A DNA stretch of 64,000 bases from Rhynchopus sp. YZ270_cl-10. Taxonomy: Eukaryota > Euglenozoa > Diplonemea > Diplonemida > Diplonemidae. Under the pieces are notes generated by a model, which worked only from the letters and a program-made list of their open reading frames with translations, was not told the origin of the DNA and did not search any database. The translations under genes and the position numbers were made by a program. The DNA lies in NCBI GenBank assembly GCA_964035575.1, contig OZ037877.1, positions 186,001 to 250,000 of the forward strand. The letters are read 5' to 3'. Shown here one piece after another: positions 10,073 through 21,058 of the stretch. Numbering within the stretch: the first letter of the stretch is position 1; every line of letters starts with the position of its first letter.

Positions 10073-11987
10073 GGTGTGGAGAGTGTGTTGCAAAGGGTGT
10101 ATGGTTTATCTGGAGTGAGTGTGGGGTGCAAGCACACAGGCAGTCAACAAGCTCAGAGTGAATCAGTTCTCACTGCGGAGGGACGACGAGGAGCAGGACA
10201 TAGTTCCTATATAGAAGCACAGAAGGTGCATACACCTCGGCATGCAAGCCCACTCCACAAAGCTGTTCCGAGTCAGTTGTGCACTCTCGCATTATTGTGC
10301 AACTGTGCAGTAGAGGGTAGGGGGCACTCTGTATAATCCTGCAGAGAAATCGCTACAAACATTCGACCGTCGGTGCACCGTGCGTGACACAGAAGAGGTT
10401 CAGACAGCATCATCAGACAGTACAAAATATCACATAAAATAGAGAGCAAGTAGTCTGAACCCGAGTTGTGCTCGATTAGCAAAGGGAGGGGAGTTGTTAA
10501 AGAGTTGACGGCAGCCCCAAAAGGTGACCTAAAAACAGTGGGGGGGAAAGGGGTGGCCTTTAGTGTTCTTCCTTGAGTAGCAAAACCAGGCCATGGAACA
10601 GGCAGGGGAAGGGACCGAGGTCTCTTCGCTACCTAGTGGGCCATTCTGACAGGGGAAGTATGGGTGGAAAAGAGATAGGGCAAAACGTCTCTGATATGCA
10701 GCCAGTGAGGATCCGTGGGGTTATCGAACACCCGGATTGTGTTGTTTTGCAGGGGTAAATAATAGTTGTTCCTGCAGGCACCTCCGACTGACCCACGTAT
10801 GATGCCAGCCATCCGGATGAAAGCAAAAGAAGGAAGCAACAAAAAAAAAAAAAAAAAAAAGAAAAGAAAAGAAGACAAATGGGTACTGATTGTCGTGAAG
10901 TAAAAATGAATTGTTTTTGAAACATGAACGTATCTGTACACATCTTGCTAAATGTAACAAAACTAATTTCATGTACTTTCCATTCAAAGAAGAGGAGAAA
11001 GCACACAAAGGACGCTCAAAAACGACACAACCCGTCTCTTGTTTTTTGCAGCAAAGGGAGAAGAAAAAAGACGGTCTGTGGCGACTTCCAAGACAACCGT
11101 TCATTTTTATCGTTTCAGTGCAATCAATACATTGATAGCACTGAAACGATAAAAATGAAAAAACAAAATTAAAATAAACATGGCGGCCAAGGCACACAAA
11201 GTGCGTGGGTCCAGTTCACCACAGTCGTTGAGCTCGCTCGATCCCAAGGAGACTCAACTGCATGGGGAGGACACGTGTGACTCTGTAGTCCCAAAGAAAA
11301 GGGGATTCATACATCACAAAGCATGCCGATAAGAGAAACACGTGACTTCACAAAGGCTTATGTGCCTCACTGGTCACGTGGAACACAAAAAAGGGAAGTT
11401 AGAAAATGTAATACCGTGTACGGGAAAAAAAATAGACCAGAAAATACATGGGTGGTATATTCCGTTTGCCAGACAACACACCGGCGATAGAGTACAGGTA
11501 TTTAGTTTCTCGATAAAAAGGTATTCGCTTTACAAACTTACGTCATTGTGGGAATTCAGCATTCCCAGATGAACGTACGTTCCTCAGGAATACAACATAA
11601 AACGAGTTCAAATCTACTGCTACCAGAAAAGAAGGGGGGGAAAACAAAAACAAAGAAATAGAGCTATCACAACGAAAAAAAGGTTGAAACACGCTGCGAA
11701 GAAGTCTCGTGTACCGCGAAGCATAACTTGGACACAGACGACAAAACCAGTATTGGGTGAATCAGGAATACTGTCCAATGGTATAAAAAAAAAAGTTGAA
11801 CAGACGAAGGGTGAACAACAAGAAACACTAAAGCAAGTCTAGTAGGAGCAATACAAAGACAAGGTAGGTGCCACGAATACGACCTGACGTCCTACGGCCA
11901 AGTTTGGCAGCAGGTTTGAACGGGGCTCTAACTCTTATCACTCATCGGTTTCAGGGACTTTTAACTCTCTTTTCAAAGTTCTTTCCT

Positions 11988-14177
11988 CTACACAACGCTT
12001 TGTTCGCCATAACTCCCCGGGAGCTCTTTGGCCTGAGCAGAGGGATACCCGTTGCCGTGGTCGTTGGGTGCATTAGGGGATTTAGGTGCTGTGGTCGTTT
12101 GCTTCCTTGCCACATAGCACACCACGAGCACCACAGCTGCAATCGCAACAAGACCCACACCGACACTGATACCGACAATGGCACCCACAGAGAGCCCTCC
12201 GTCGTCTGAATCAGTTGACGCAACATCCTCTGCAAACGGTCCCTTTGTGTCAAGACCTGCTGTCGCTCCTTCAGGCAGTGCTGTTGGTGCTGCTGTCGGT
12301 GTAGCCGGCGGTTCTGCTGTGGGAGGCGCAGGTGTGGACAGACACTCGTAACGGAAGGCAAAGTCACCACCAGCACTGTCAACTTCACTTTTGAAAAACA
12401 CGTAGGTGGATCCTGTCGAAGTGAAGGTGAAGTCCTCAACAGTGTCCAAACCAGAGAAGGTGGCCCAGACTCTGCTCTCTCTCTCAAACATCCGCAGAGA
12501 GTCGTTGCCAATGTTGAAAGACGTCCAGGTGATGTGCACAGCAGCTTCGCACTGTATCTCCCAATACTCCTCGTCATTCGGCCCGTACTTCATGTGGCTC
12601 ACATCCCCAGCAGTGTTCAGTGTTGATGGAAGAGCAGCAGGCACAGCATCACAGGCCCACGAGAACAGAACCTTCTTGTTCCCAGTCTTCATACTCGCAG
12701 TCATCGACACAGTTGTGTGTGCTGCAAAGCTTTTTCTCGTCAGTGTCGTGTGCTCACCACTGACACGTGACTCCTCATTCCCGTCGATGCTGATGATGAA
12801 CTCGCCACCAAAGTCGTTCAAGTACTGCACCACAAAAATGCCGTCACAGGAAACAGTCCAGACGGTGTCAGCGATCTTTGCGGGAAGCAACCTGTCCACG
12901 ATGCCACTGCTCGGCAGTACAATGTCGTTCGACAGACACTCGTAACGGAAGGCAAAGTTACTACCATCACTACCAGCCTCACTGGTGAACACCACGTAGG
13001 TGGATCCTGCCGAAGTGAAGGTGAAGTCCTCAACAGTGTCCAAACCTGTCGCGTTGAAGAAGGTGGTCCAGACTCCGCTCTCTCTCTGCACCATCCACAG
13101 AGAGTCGTTGCCAATGTCGAAAGACGTCCAGGTGATGTTCACTTCTTCGTGTTCCTTGCACTGCAGAACCCAGTACACCAGCTCATTCGGCCCGTACTTC
13201 ATGTGACTCACATCCCCAGCAGTGTTCAGTGTTGATGGAAGAGCAGCAGGCATAGCGTCACAGGCCCACGAGAACAGCACCTTCTTGTTCCCAGTCTTCA
13301 CACTCGCAGTCATCGACGCAGTTGCGTGTGTTGGAAAGTACAGTTTGGTAACTCTGCTGTCCTCACCACTGACACGTAAGTTCTCATTCCCGTCGATGCT
13401 GATGATGAAGTCGCCACCAAAGTCGTTCAAGTACTGCACCACAAAGATGCCGCGACAAGAAACAGTCCAGACGGTGTCAGCGATCTTTGCGGGAAGCAAC
13501 CTGTCCACGATGCCACTGCTCGGCAGTGCAATGTCGTTCGACAGACACTCGTAACGGAAGGCAAAGTCACCACCAACACTGCCAGCCTCACTTTTGAAGA
13601 ACACGTAGGTGGATCCTGTCGAAGTGAAGGTGAAGTCCTCAACAGTGTCCAAACCTGTCGCGTTGAAGAAGGTGGGCCGGGCCCTCATCCACAGAGAGTC
13701 GTTGCCAATGTTGAAAGACGTCCAGGTGATGTGCACTTCTTCGTGTTCCTTGCACTGCAGGGTCCAGTACACCAACTCACTTGGCCCGTACTTCATGTGG
13801 CTCACATCCCCAGCAGTGTTCAGTGTTGATGGAAGAGCAGCAGGCACAGCGTCACAGGCCCACGAGAACAGCACCTTCTTGTTCCCATGCGACTTCACAC
13901 TCGCAGTCATCGACACAGTTGTGTTTGCTGAAAAGCTTTTTCTCGTCAGTGTCGTGTCCTCACCACTGACACGTGACTCCTCTTTCCCGTCGATGCTGAT
14001 GATGAACTCGCCACCAAAGTCGTTCAAGTACTGCACCACAAACGTGCCGTCACAGGAAACAGTCCAGACCGTGTCGGCAATTTGCCCGGGAAGAAGCAAG
14101 TCCACGATGCCACTGCTATTGTCAAGGTTGTGCACACCAGCGTGCAACGCCATGGCTGCCACAAGAACTGAATACAT
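11988..14177 (-). CDS. CUB-like repeat surface protein, array copy 4
   Basis: Complete copy, 729 aa, identical in predicted sequence to copies 2, 3 and 5. Within the gene the DNA also repeats with a period of about 600 bp, matching the three protein repeats. Two repeat scales (within gene and between genes) therefore coexist, and both favour unequal exchange. Nothing suggests it is broken. Confidence 0.9.
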   Translation of the reverse strand: MYSVLVAAMALHAGVHNLDNSSGIVDLLLPGQIADTVWTVSCDGTFVVQYLNDFGGEFIISIDGKEESRVSGEDTTLTRKSFSANTTVSMTASVKSHGNKKVLFSWACDAVPAALPSTLNTAGDVSHMKYGPSELVYWTLQCKEHEEVHITWTSFNIGNDSLWMRARPTFFNATGLDTVEDFTFTSTGSTYVFFKSEAGSVGGDFAFRYECLSNDIALPSSGIVDRLLPAKIADTVWTVSCRGIFVVQYLNDFGGDFIISIDGNENLRVSGEDSRVTKLYFPTHATASMTASVKTGNKKVLFSWACDAMPAALPSTLNTAGDVSHMKYGPNELVYWVLQCKEHEEVNITWTSFDIGNDSLWMVQRESGVWTTFFNATGLDTVEDFTFTSAGSTYVVFTSEAGSDGSNFAFRYECLSNDIVLPSSGIVDRLLPAKIADTVWTVSCDGIFVVQYLNDFGGEFIISIDGNEESRVSGEHTTLTRKSFAAHTTVSMTASMKTGNKKVLFSWACDAVPAALPSTLNTAGDVSHMKYGPNDEEYWEIQCEAAVHITWTSFNIGNDSLRMFERESRVWATFSGLDTVEDFTFTSTGSTYVFFKSEVDSAGGDFAFRYECLSTPAPPTAEPPATPTAAPTALPEGATAGLDTKGPFAEDVASTDSDDGGLSVGAIVGISVGVGLVAIAAVVLVVCYVARKQTTTAPKSPNAPNDHGNGYPSAQAKELPGSYGEQSVV

Positions 14178-16092
14178 GGTGTGGAGAGTGTGTTGCAAAG
14201 GGTGTATGGTTTATCTGGAGTGAGTGTGGGGTGCAAGCACACAGGCAGTCAACAAGCTCAGAGTGAATCAGTTCTCACTGCGGAGGGACGACGAGGAGCA
14301 GGACATAGTTCCTATATAGAAGCACAGAAGGTGCATACACCTCGGCATGCAAGCCCACTCCACAAAGCTGTTCCGAGTCAGTTGTGCACTCTCGCATTAT
14401 TGTGCAACTGTGCAGTAGAGGGTAGGGGGCACTCTGTATAATCCTGCAGAGAAATCGCTACAAACATTCGACCGTCGGTGCACCGTGCGTGACACAGAAG
14501 AGGTTCAGACAGCATCATCAGACAGTACAAAATATCACATAAAATAGAGAGCAAGTAGTCTGAACCCGAGTTGTGCTCGATTAGCAAAGGGAGGGGAGTT
14601 GTTAAAGAGTTGACGGCAGCCCCAAAAGGTGACCTAAAAACAGTGGGGGGGAAAGGGGTGGCCTTTAGTGTTCTTCCTTGAGTAGCAAAACCAGGCCATG
14701 GAACAGGCAGGGGAAGGGACCGAGGTCTCTTCGCTACCTAGTGGGCCATTCTGACAGGGGAAGTATGGGTGGAAAAGAGATAGGGCAAAACGTCTCTGAT
14801 ATGCAGCCAGTGAGGATCCGTGGGGTTATCGAACACCCGGATTGTGTTGTTTTGCAGGGGTAAATAATAGTTGTTCCTGCAGGCACCTCCGACTGACCCA
14901 CGTATGATGCCAGCCATCCGGATGAAAGCAAAAGAAGGAAGCAACAAAAAAAAAAAAAAAAAAAAGAAAAGAAAAGAAGACAAATGGGTACTGATTGTCG
15001 TGAAGTAAAAATGAATTGTTTTTGAAACATGAACGTATCTGTACACATCTTGCTAAATGTAACAAAACTAATTTCATGTACTTTCCATTCAAAGAAGAGG
15101 AGAAAGCACACAAAGGACGCTCAAAAACGACACAACCCGTCTCTTGTTTTTTGCAGCAAAGGGAGAAGAAAAAAGACGGTCTGTGGCGACTTCCAAGACA
15201 ACCGTTCATTTTTATCGTTTCAGTGCAATCAATACATTGATAGCACTGAAACGATAAAAATGAAAAAACAAAATTAAAATAAACATGGCGGCCAAGGCAC
15301 ACAAAGTGCGTGGGTCCAGTTCACCACAGTCGTTGAGCTCGCTCGATCCCAAGGAGACTCAACTGCATGGGGAGGACACGTGTGACTCTGTAGTCCCAAA
15401 GAAAAGGGGATTCATACATCACAAAGCATGCCGATAAGAGAAACACGTGACTTCACAAAGGCTTATGTGCCTCACTGGTCACGTGGAACACAAAAAAGGG
15501 AAGTTAGAAAATGTAATACCGTGTACGGGAAAAAAAATAGACCAGAAAATACATGGGTGGTATATTCCGTTTGCCAGACAACACACCGGCGATAGAGTAC
15601 AGGTATTTAGTTTCTCGATAAAAAGGTATTCGCTTTACAAACTTACGTCATTGTGGGAATTCAGCATTCCCAGATGAACGTACGTTCCTCAGGAATACAA
15701 CATAAAACGAGTTCAAATCTACTGCTACCAGAAAAGAAGGGGGGGAAAACAAAAACAAAGAAATAGAGCTATCACAACGAAAAAAAGGTTGAAACACGCT
15801 GCGAAGAAGTCTCGTGTACCGCGAAGCATAACTTGGACACAGACGACAAAACCAGTATTGGGTGAATCAGGAATACTGTCCAATGGTATAAAAAAAAAAG
15901 TTGAACAGACGAAGGGTGAACAACAAGAAACACTAAAGCAAGTCTAGTAGGAGCAATACAAAGACAAGGTAGGTGCCACGAATACGACCTGACGTCCTAC
16001 GGCCAAGTTTGGCAGCAGGTTTGAACGGGGCTCTAACTCTTATCACTCATCGGTTTCAGGGACTTTTAACTCTCTTTTCAAAGTTCTTTCCT

Positions 16093-18282
16093 CTACACAA
16101 CGCTTTGTTCGCCATAACTCCCCGGGAGCTCTTTGGCCTGAGCAGAGGGATACCCGTTGCCGTGGTCGTTGGGTGCATTAGGGGATTTAGGTGCTGTGGT
16201 CGTTTGCTTCCTTGCCACATAGCACACCACGAGCACCACAGCTGCAATCGCAACAAGACCCACACCGACACTGATACCGACAATGGCACCCACAGAGAGC
16301 CCTCCGTCGTCTGAATCAGTTGACGCAACATCCTCTGCAAACGGTCCCTTTGTGTCAAGACCTGCTGTCGCTCCTTCAGGCAGTGCTGTTGGTGCTGCTG
16401 TCGGTGTAGCCGGCGGTTCTGCTGTGGGAGGCGCAGGTGTGGACAGACACTCGTAACGGAAGGCAAAGTCACCACCAGCACTGTCAACTTCACTTTTGAA
16501 AAACACGTAGGTGGATCCTGTCGAAGTGAAGGTGAAGTCCTCAACAGTGTCCAAACCAGAGAAGGTGGCCCAGACTCTGCTCTCTCTCTCAAACATCCGC
16601 AGAGAGTCGTTGCCAATGTTGAAAGACGTCCAGGTGATGTGCACAGCAGCTTCGCACTGTATCTCCCAATACTCCTCGTCATTCGGCCCGTACTTCATGT
16701 GGCTCACATCCCCAGCAGTGTTCAGTGTTGATGGAAGAGCAGCAGGCACAGCATCACAGGCCCACGAGAACAGAACCTTCTTGTTCCCAGTCTTCATACT
16801 CGCAGTCATCGACACAGTTGTGTGTGCTGCAAAGCTTTTTCTCGTCAGTGTCGTGTGCTCACCACTGACACGTGACTCCTCATTCCCGTCGATGCTGATG
16901 ATGAACTCGCCACCAAAGTCGTTCAAGTACTGCACCACAAAAATGCCGTCACAGGAAACAGTCCAGACGGTGTCAGCGATCTTTGCGGGAAGCAACCTGT
17001 CCACGATGCCACTGCTCGGCAGTACAATGTCGTTCGACAGACACTCGTAACGGAAGGCAAAGTTACTACCATCACTACCAGCCTCACTGGTGAACACCAC
17101 GTAGGTGGATCCTGCCGAAGTGAAGGTGAAGTCCTCAACAGTGTCCAAACCTGTCGCGTTGAAGAAGGTGGTCCAGACTCCGCTCTCTCTCTGCACCATC
17201 CACAGAGAGTCGTTGCCAATGTCGAAAGACGTCCAGGTGATGTTCACTTCTTCGTGTTCCTTGCACTGCAGAACCCAGTACACCAGCTCATTCGGCCCGT
17301 ACTTCATGTGACTCACATCCCCAGCAGTGTTCAGTGTTGATGGAAGAGCAGCAGGCATAGCGTCACAGGCCCACGAGAACAGCACCTTCTTGTTCCCAGT
17401 CTTCACACTCGCAGTCATCGACGCAGTTGCGTGTGTTGGAAAGTACAGTTTGGTAACTCTGCTGTCCTCACCACTGACACGTAAGTTCTCATTCCCGTCG
17501 ATGCTGATGATGAAGTCGCCACCAAAGTCGTTCAAGTACTGCACCACAAAGATGCCGCGACAAGAAACAGTCCAGACGGTGTCAGCGATCTTTGCGGGAA
17601 GCAACCTGTCCACGATGCCACTGCTCGGCAGTGCAATGTCGTTCGACAGACACTCGTAACGGAAGGCAAAGTCACCACCAACACTGCCAGCCTCACTTTT
17701 GAAGAACACGTAGGTGGATCCTGTCGAAGTGAAGGTGAAGTCCTCAACAGTGTCCAAACCTGTCGCGTTGAAGAAGGTGGGCCGGGCCCTCATCCACAGA
17801 GAGTCGTTGCCAATGTTGAAAGACGTCCAGGTGATGTGCACTTCTTCGTGTTCCTTGCACTGCAGGGTCCAGTACACCAACTCACTTGGCCCGTACTTCA
17901 TGTGGCTCACATCCCCAGCAGTGTTCAGTGTTGATGGAAGAGCAGCAGGCACAGCGTCACAGGCCCACGAGAACAGCACCTTCTTGTTCCCATGCGACTT
18001 CACACTCGCAGTCATCGACACAGTTGTGTTTGCTGAAAAGCTTTTTCTCGTCAGTGTCGTGTCCTCACCACTGACACGTGACTCCTCTTTCCCGTCGATG
18101 CTGATGATGAACTCGCCACCAAAGTCGTTCAAGTACTGCACCACAAACGTGCCGTCACAGGAAACAGTCCAGACCGTGTCGGCAATTTGCCCGGGAAGAA
18201 GCAAGTCCACGATGCCACTGCTATTGTCAAGGTTGTGCACACCAGCGTGCAACGCCATGGCTGCCACAAGAACTGAATACAT
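16093..18282 (-). CDS. CUB-like repeat surface protein, array copy 5 (last identical copy)
   Basis: Complete, 729 aa, and the rightmost unit of the identical set. Its upstream region stays identical to the other units through the TATA-like box and about 210 bp beyond. It then departs near 18632, where short deletions appear relative to the other spacers. The regulatory segment closest to the gene therefore matches the other copies, while the more distal spacer belongs to the diverged unit. Confidence 0.9.
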   Translation of the reverse strand: MYSVLVAAMALHAGVHNLDNSSGIVDLLLPGQIADTVWTVSCDGTFVVQYLNDFGGEFIISIDGKEESRVSGEDTTLTRKSFSANTTVSMTASVKSHGNKKVLFSWACDAVPAALPSTLNTAGDVSHMKYGPSELVYWTLQCKEHEEVHITWTSFNIGNDSLWMRARPTFFNATGLDTVEDFTFTSTGSTYVFFKSEAGSVGGDFAFRYECLSNDIALPSSGIVDRLLPAKIADTVWTVSCRGIFVVQYLNDFGGDFIISIDGNENLRVSGEDSRVTKLYFPTHATASMTASVKTGNKKVLFSWACDAMPAALPSTLNTAGDVSHMKYGPNELVYWVLQCKEHEEVNITWTSFDIGNDSLWMVQRESGVWTTFFNATGLDTVEDFTFTSAGSTYVVFTSEAGSDGSNFAFRYECLSNDIVLPSSGIVDRLLPAKIADTVWTVSCDGIFVVQYLNDFGGEFIISIDGNEESRVSGEHTTLTRKSFAAHTTVSMTASMKTGNKKVLFSWACDAVPAALPSTLNTAGDVSHMKYGPNDEEYWEIQCEAAVHITWTSFNIGNDSLRMFERESRVWATFSGLDTVEDFTFTSTGSTYVFFKSEVDSAGGDFAFRYECLSTPAPPTAEPPATPTAAPTALPEGATAGLDTKGPFAEDVASTDSDDGGLSVGAIVGISVGVGLVAIAAVVLVVCYVARKQTTTAPKSPNAPNDHGNGYPSAQAKELPGSYGEQSVV

Positions 18283-20225
18283 GGTGTGGAGAGTGTGTTG
18301 CAAAGGGTGTATGGTTTATCTGGAGTGAGTGTGGGGTGCAAGCACACAGGCAGTCAACAAGCTCAGAGTGAATCAGTTCTCACTGCGGAGGGACGACGAG
18401 GAGCAGGACATAGTTCCTATATAGAAGCACAGAAGGTGCATACACCTCGGCATGCAAGCCCACTCCACAAAGCTGTTCCGAGTCAGTTGTGCACTCTCGC
18501 ATTATTGTGCAACTGTGCAGTAGAGGGTAGGGGGCACTCTGTATAATCCTGCAGAGAAATCGCTACAAACATTCGACCGTCGGTGCACCGTGCGTGACAC
18601 AGAAGAGGTTCAGACAGCATCATCAGACAGTATAGAGAGCAAGTATGAACCCGAGTTGTGCTCGATTAGCAAAGGGAGGGGAGTTGTTAAAGAGTTGAAG
18701 GCAGCCCCAAAAGGTGACCTAAAAACAGTGGGGGGAAAGGGGTGGCTTTTAGTGTTCTTCCTTGAGTAGCAAAGCCAGGCCATGGAACAGGCAGGGGAAG
18801 GGACCGAGGTCTCTTCGCTACCTAGTGGGCCATTCTGACAGGGGAAGTATGGGTGGAAAAGAGATAGGGCAAAACGTCTCTGATATGCAGCCAGTGAGGA
18901 TCCGTGGGGTTATCGAACAGGGGGAAATAGTAGTTGTTGATGCAGGCACCTCCGACTGACCCACGTCCGATGCCAGCCATCCTGATGAAAGCAAAGGAAG
19001 AAAGCACAAAAAAAGAAAAAAGAAAAAAGCAAGCAAGACAAATAGGTACTGATTGTCGTGAAGTAAAAATATATCGTTTCATGGGACATGACTGTATCTG
19101 TACACATCTTGCTAAATGTAACAAAACTAATTTCATGTACTTTCCATTCAAAGAAGAGGAGAAAGCACACAAAGGACGCCCAAAAACGACACAACCCGTC
19201 TTTTGTTTTTTGCAGCAAAGGGAGAAAAAGGATAAAGACGGTCTGTGGCGACTTTCAAGAGAACCGAACAATGTTCGGAGGAACGGGGTGGGCTGTAGTG
19301 GGTGGGACGGAGACAAACTAAACGATAAAAATTAGTACTTCAACAGAATACTATGCAATCGATACATTGATAGCACTGAAACGATAAAAATGAAAGAAAA
19401 ACTAGACGATATCATCCGCCAACTGATCTTGATAACAATAAAAATATAACAGTGTTTTTCGTTGAACGCAGCCAAATAGGGGTAAAAATCTGTTTGGCGC
19501 AAGGTGAAAGGAATCAAGGGGAAATACTGTTATACAAGATCTGAACGTTGGCTTTCTTTTTGTCTAGTTTCTTAATACACTACGTGTTTGGAAAAAAAAA
19601 TTAAAAGAAACATGGTGGCCAAGGCACGCAAAGTGTGCTGGGTCCAGTTCACCACTGTCGTTGAGCTCGCTCGATCCCAAGGAGACTCAACTGCATGGGG
19701 AGGACACGTGTGACTCTGTAGTCCCAAAGAAAAAGGGGATTCATACATCACAAGGCATACCGATAAGAGAAACACGTGACTTCATAAAGGCTTATGTGCC
19801 TCGCTGGTCACGTGGAACACAAAAAAGAAACGTTAGAAAAATGTAATACCGTGTACGGGAAAAAAAATAGACCAGAAAATACATGGGTGGTATATTCCGT
19901 TTGCCAGACAACACACCAGCGATAGAGTACAGGTATTTAGTTTCTCGATAAAAAGGTATTCGCTTGACAAACTTACGTCATTGTGGGAATTCAGCATTCC
20001 CAGATGAACGTACGTTCCTCAGGAATACAACATAAAACGAGTTCAAATCTACTGCTACCAGAAAAGAAGGGGAAAAAACAAAAACAAAGAAATAGATCTA
20101 TCACAACGAAAAACGAAAAAAGGTTGAAACACGCTGCGAAGAAGTCTCGTGTACCGCGAAGCATAACTTGGACACAGACGACAAAACCAGTATTGGGTGA
20201 ATCAGGGATACTTTCCAATGGTAAT
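18283..20225. other. Spacer between copy 5 and the diverged unit
   Basis: Homologous to the array spacer but with many substitutions and indels after 18632. The 20-A tract is replaced by mixed A/G sequence near 19008. About 190 bp (19280-19470) is rearranged and carries extra sequence around the CAATCGATACATTG module. No gene is supported. Confidence 0.7.
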
Positions 20226-20865
20226 CAGGGAAATAGCTTGGGTACTTTTGCTGGTTTCAAAACCAGAACAAGCTGGTTTACTGGTTTGGGGAAAAATAAA
20301 AAAAAAAATGTGGGATTCGGGATTCAGTTATTCGTCGCCCCCGCACCACTTTCTTACTCACAGAAGAGAAAGCCTCACACGTAAGCGAACCCCTAAAAAG
20401 GGTTCATTGAGTGACTCTGTGGTGTAAAAAGCTGCATATTTTGCACTATACCTAATTTTTTTTCGCCTGCGGCGCCACTTTATATTATTTTTTTGCTCCG
20501 CAAAAAATAGAGTTTCCAATGTCGTAGGGAACCCCCTTGCATTTTGCAGCCACAAATGCAACTTGACCAAAGCTGCAAAAAGTTGACCATTTTTTCAAAA
20601 TGACCCACCGTTGTAACAGCTTCTGGAAGACGTATTGGCTTTGTACGGTTAGTGGAACGTAAGGTGCAAGACCAAACTCTGTTAACACAGGATTATATTC
20701 CATTTTCTTTGTTGTCTCGCAAAATTTACCCTTTGCCTCTCCACTCTGCGGTTGGCAGGGAGGCGCGCGCGAAGCGCGCGACGACCGCTTTCAACCTGGG
20801 AAAAGTTTTTCTAAACCAGCAAACCAGCAACATTTGAAAAGTGCACCTTTCAAGCTACTACCCTG
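20226..20865. mobile_element. Non-autonomous hAT-like element (640 bp) with 8-bp TSD
   Basis: The ends are CAGGGAAATAGCTTG and, reversed, CAGGGTAGTAGCTTG. The flanks carry the exact 8-bp duplication ATGGTAAT (20218-20225 and 20866-20873). The four spacers of the identical array have an uninterrupted site here, so the insertion is directly seen. CAGGG ends with 8-bp TSDs are a hAT hallmark. No transposase frame is present. Internal parts (GCGCCTGCGGCGCC-like, TTTTGCTCCGCAAAA-like and GCGCGCGAAGCGCGCG palindromes) recur in the element at 41967-42617 and near 23.8 kb. Confidence 0.88.
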
Positions 20866-21058
20866 ATGGTAATTTAAAAATAAAAAAAAAAAGTTGAACA
20901 GACGAAGGGTGAACAACAAGAAACACTAAAGCAAGCCCTATAGGAGCAACGCAAAGACAAGGTAGGTGCCGCGAATACGACCTGACGTCCTACTACCAAG
21001 TTGGGCAGGTTTGAAAGGGCCTCCAAGGGACTGTTAACTCTTTGCAAAGTTCTTTCCT

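Larger units (their letters stand above)
1..18632. repeat. 4105-bp tandem array, about 4.5 copies, surface-protein genes
   Basis: The sequence repeats with a period of exactly 4105 bp. The window begins inside a unit, and three further full periods plus a partial follow. The predicted proteins of the four complete units are letter-for-letter the same, and the spacers match wherever compared, including a 20-A homopolymer. Identity ends near 18632, where a diverged unit begins. Each unit is one minus-strand gene of about 2.2 kb plus a 1.9-kb spacer. Perfect homopolymer conservation means very recent amplification, active homogenisation, or an assembly duplication; sequence alone cannot separate these. 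The array continues beyond the left window edge. Confidence 0.97.
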
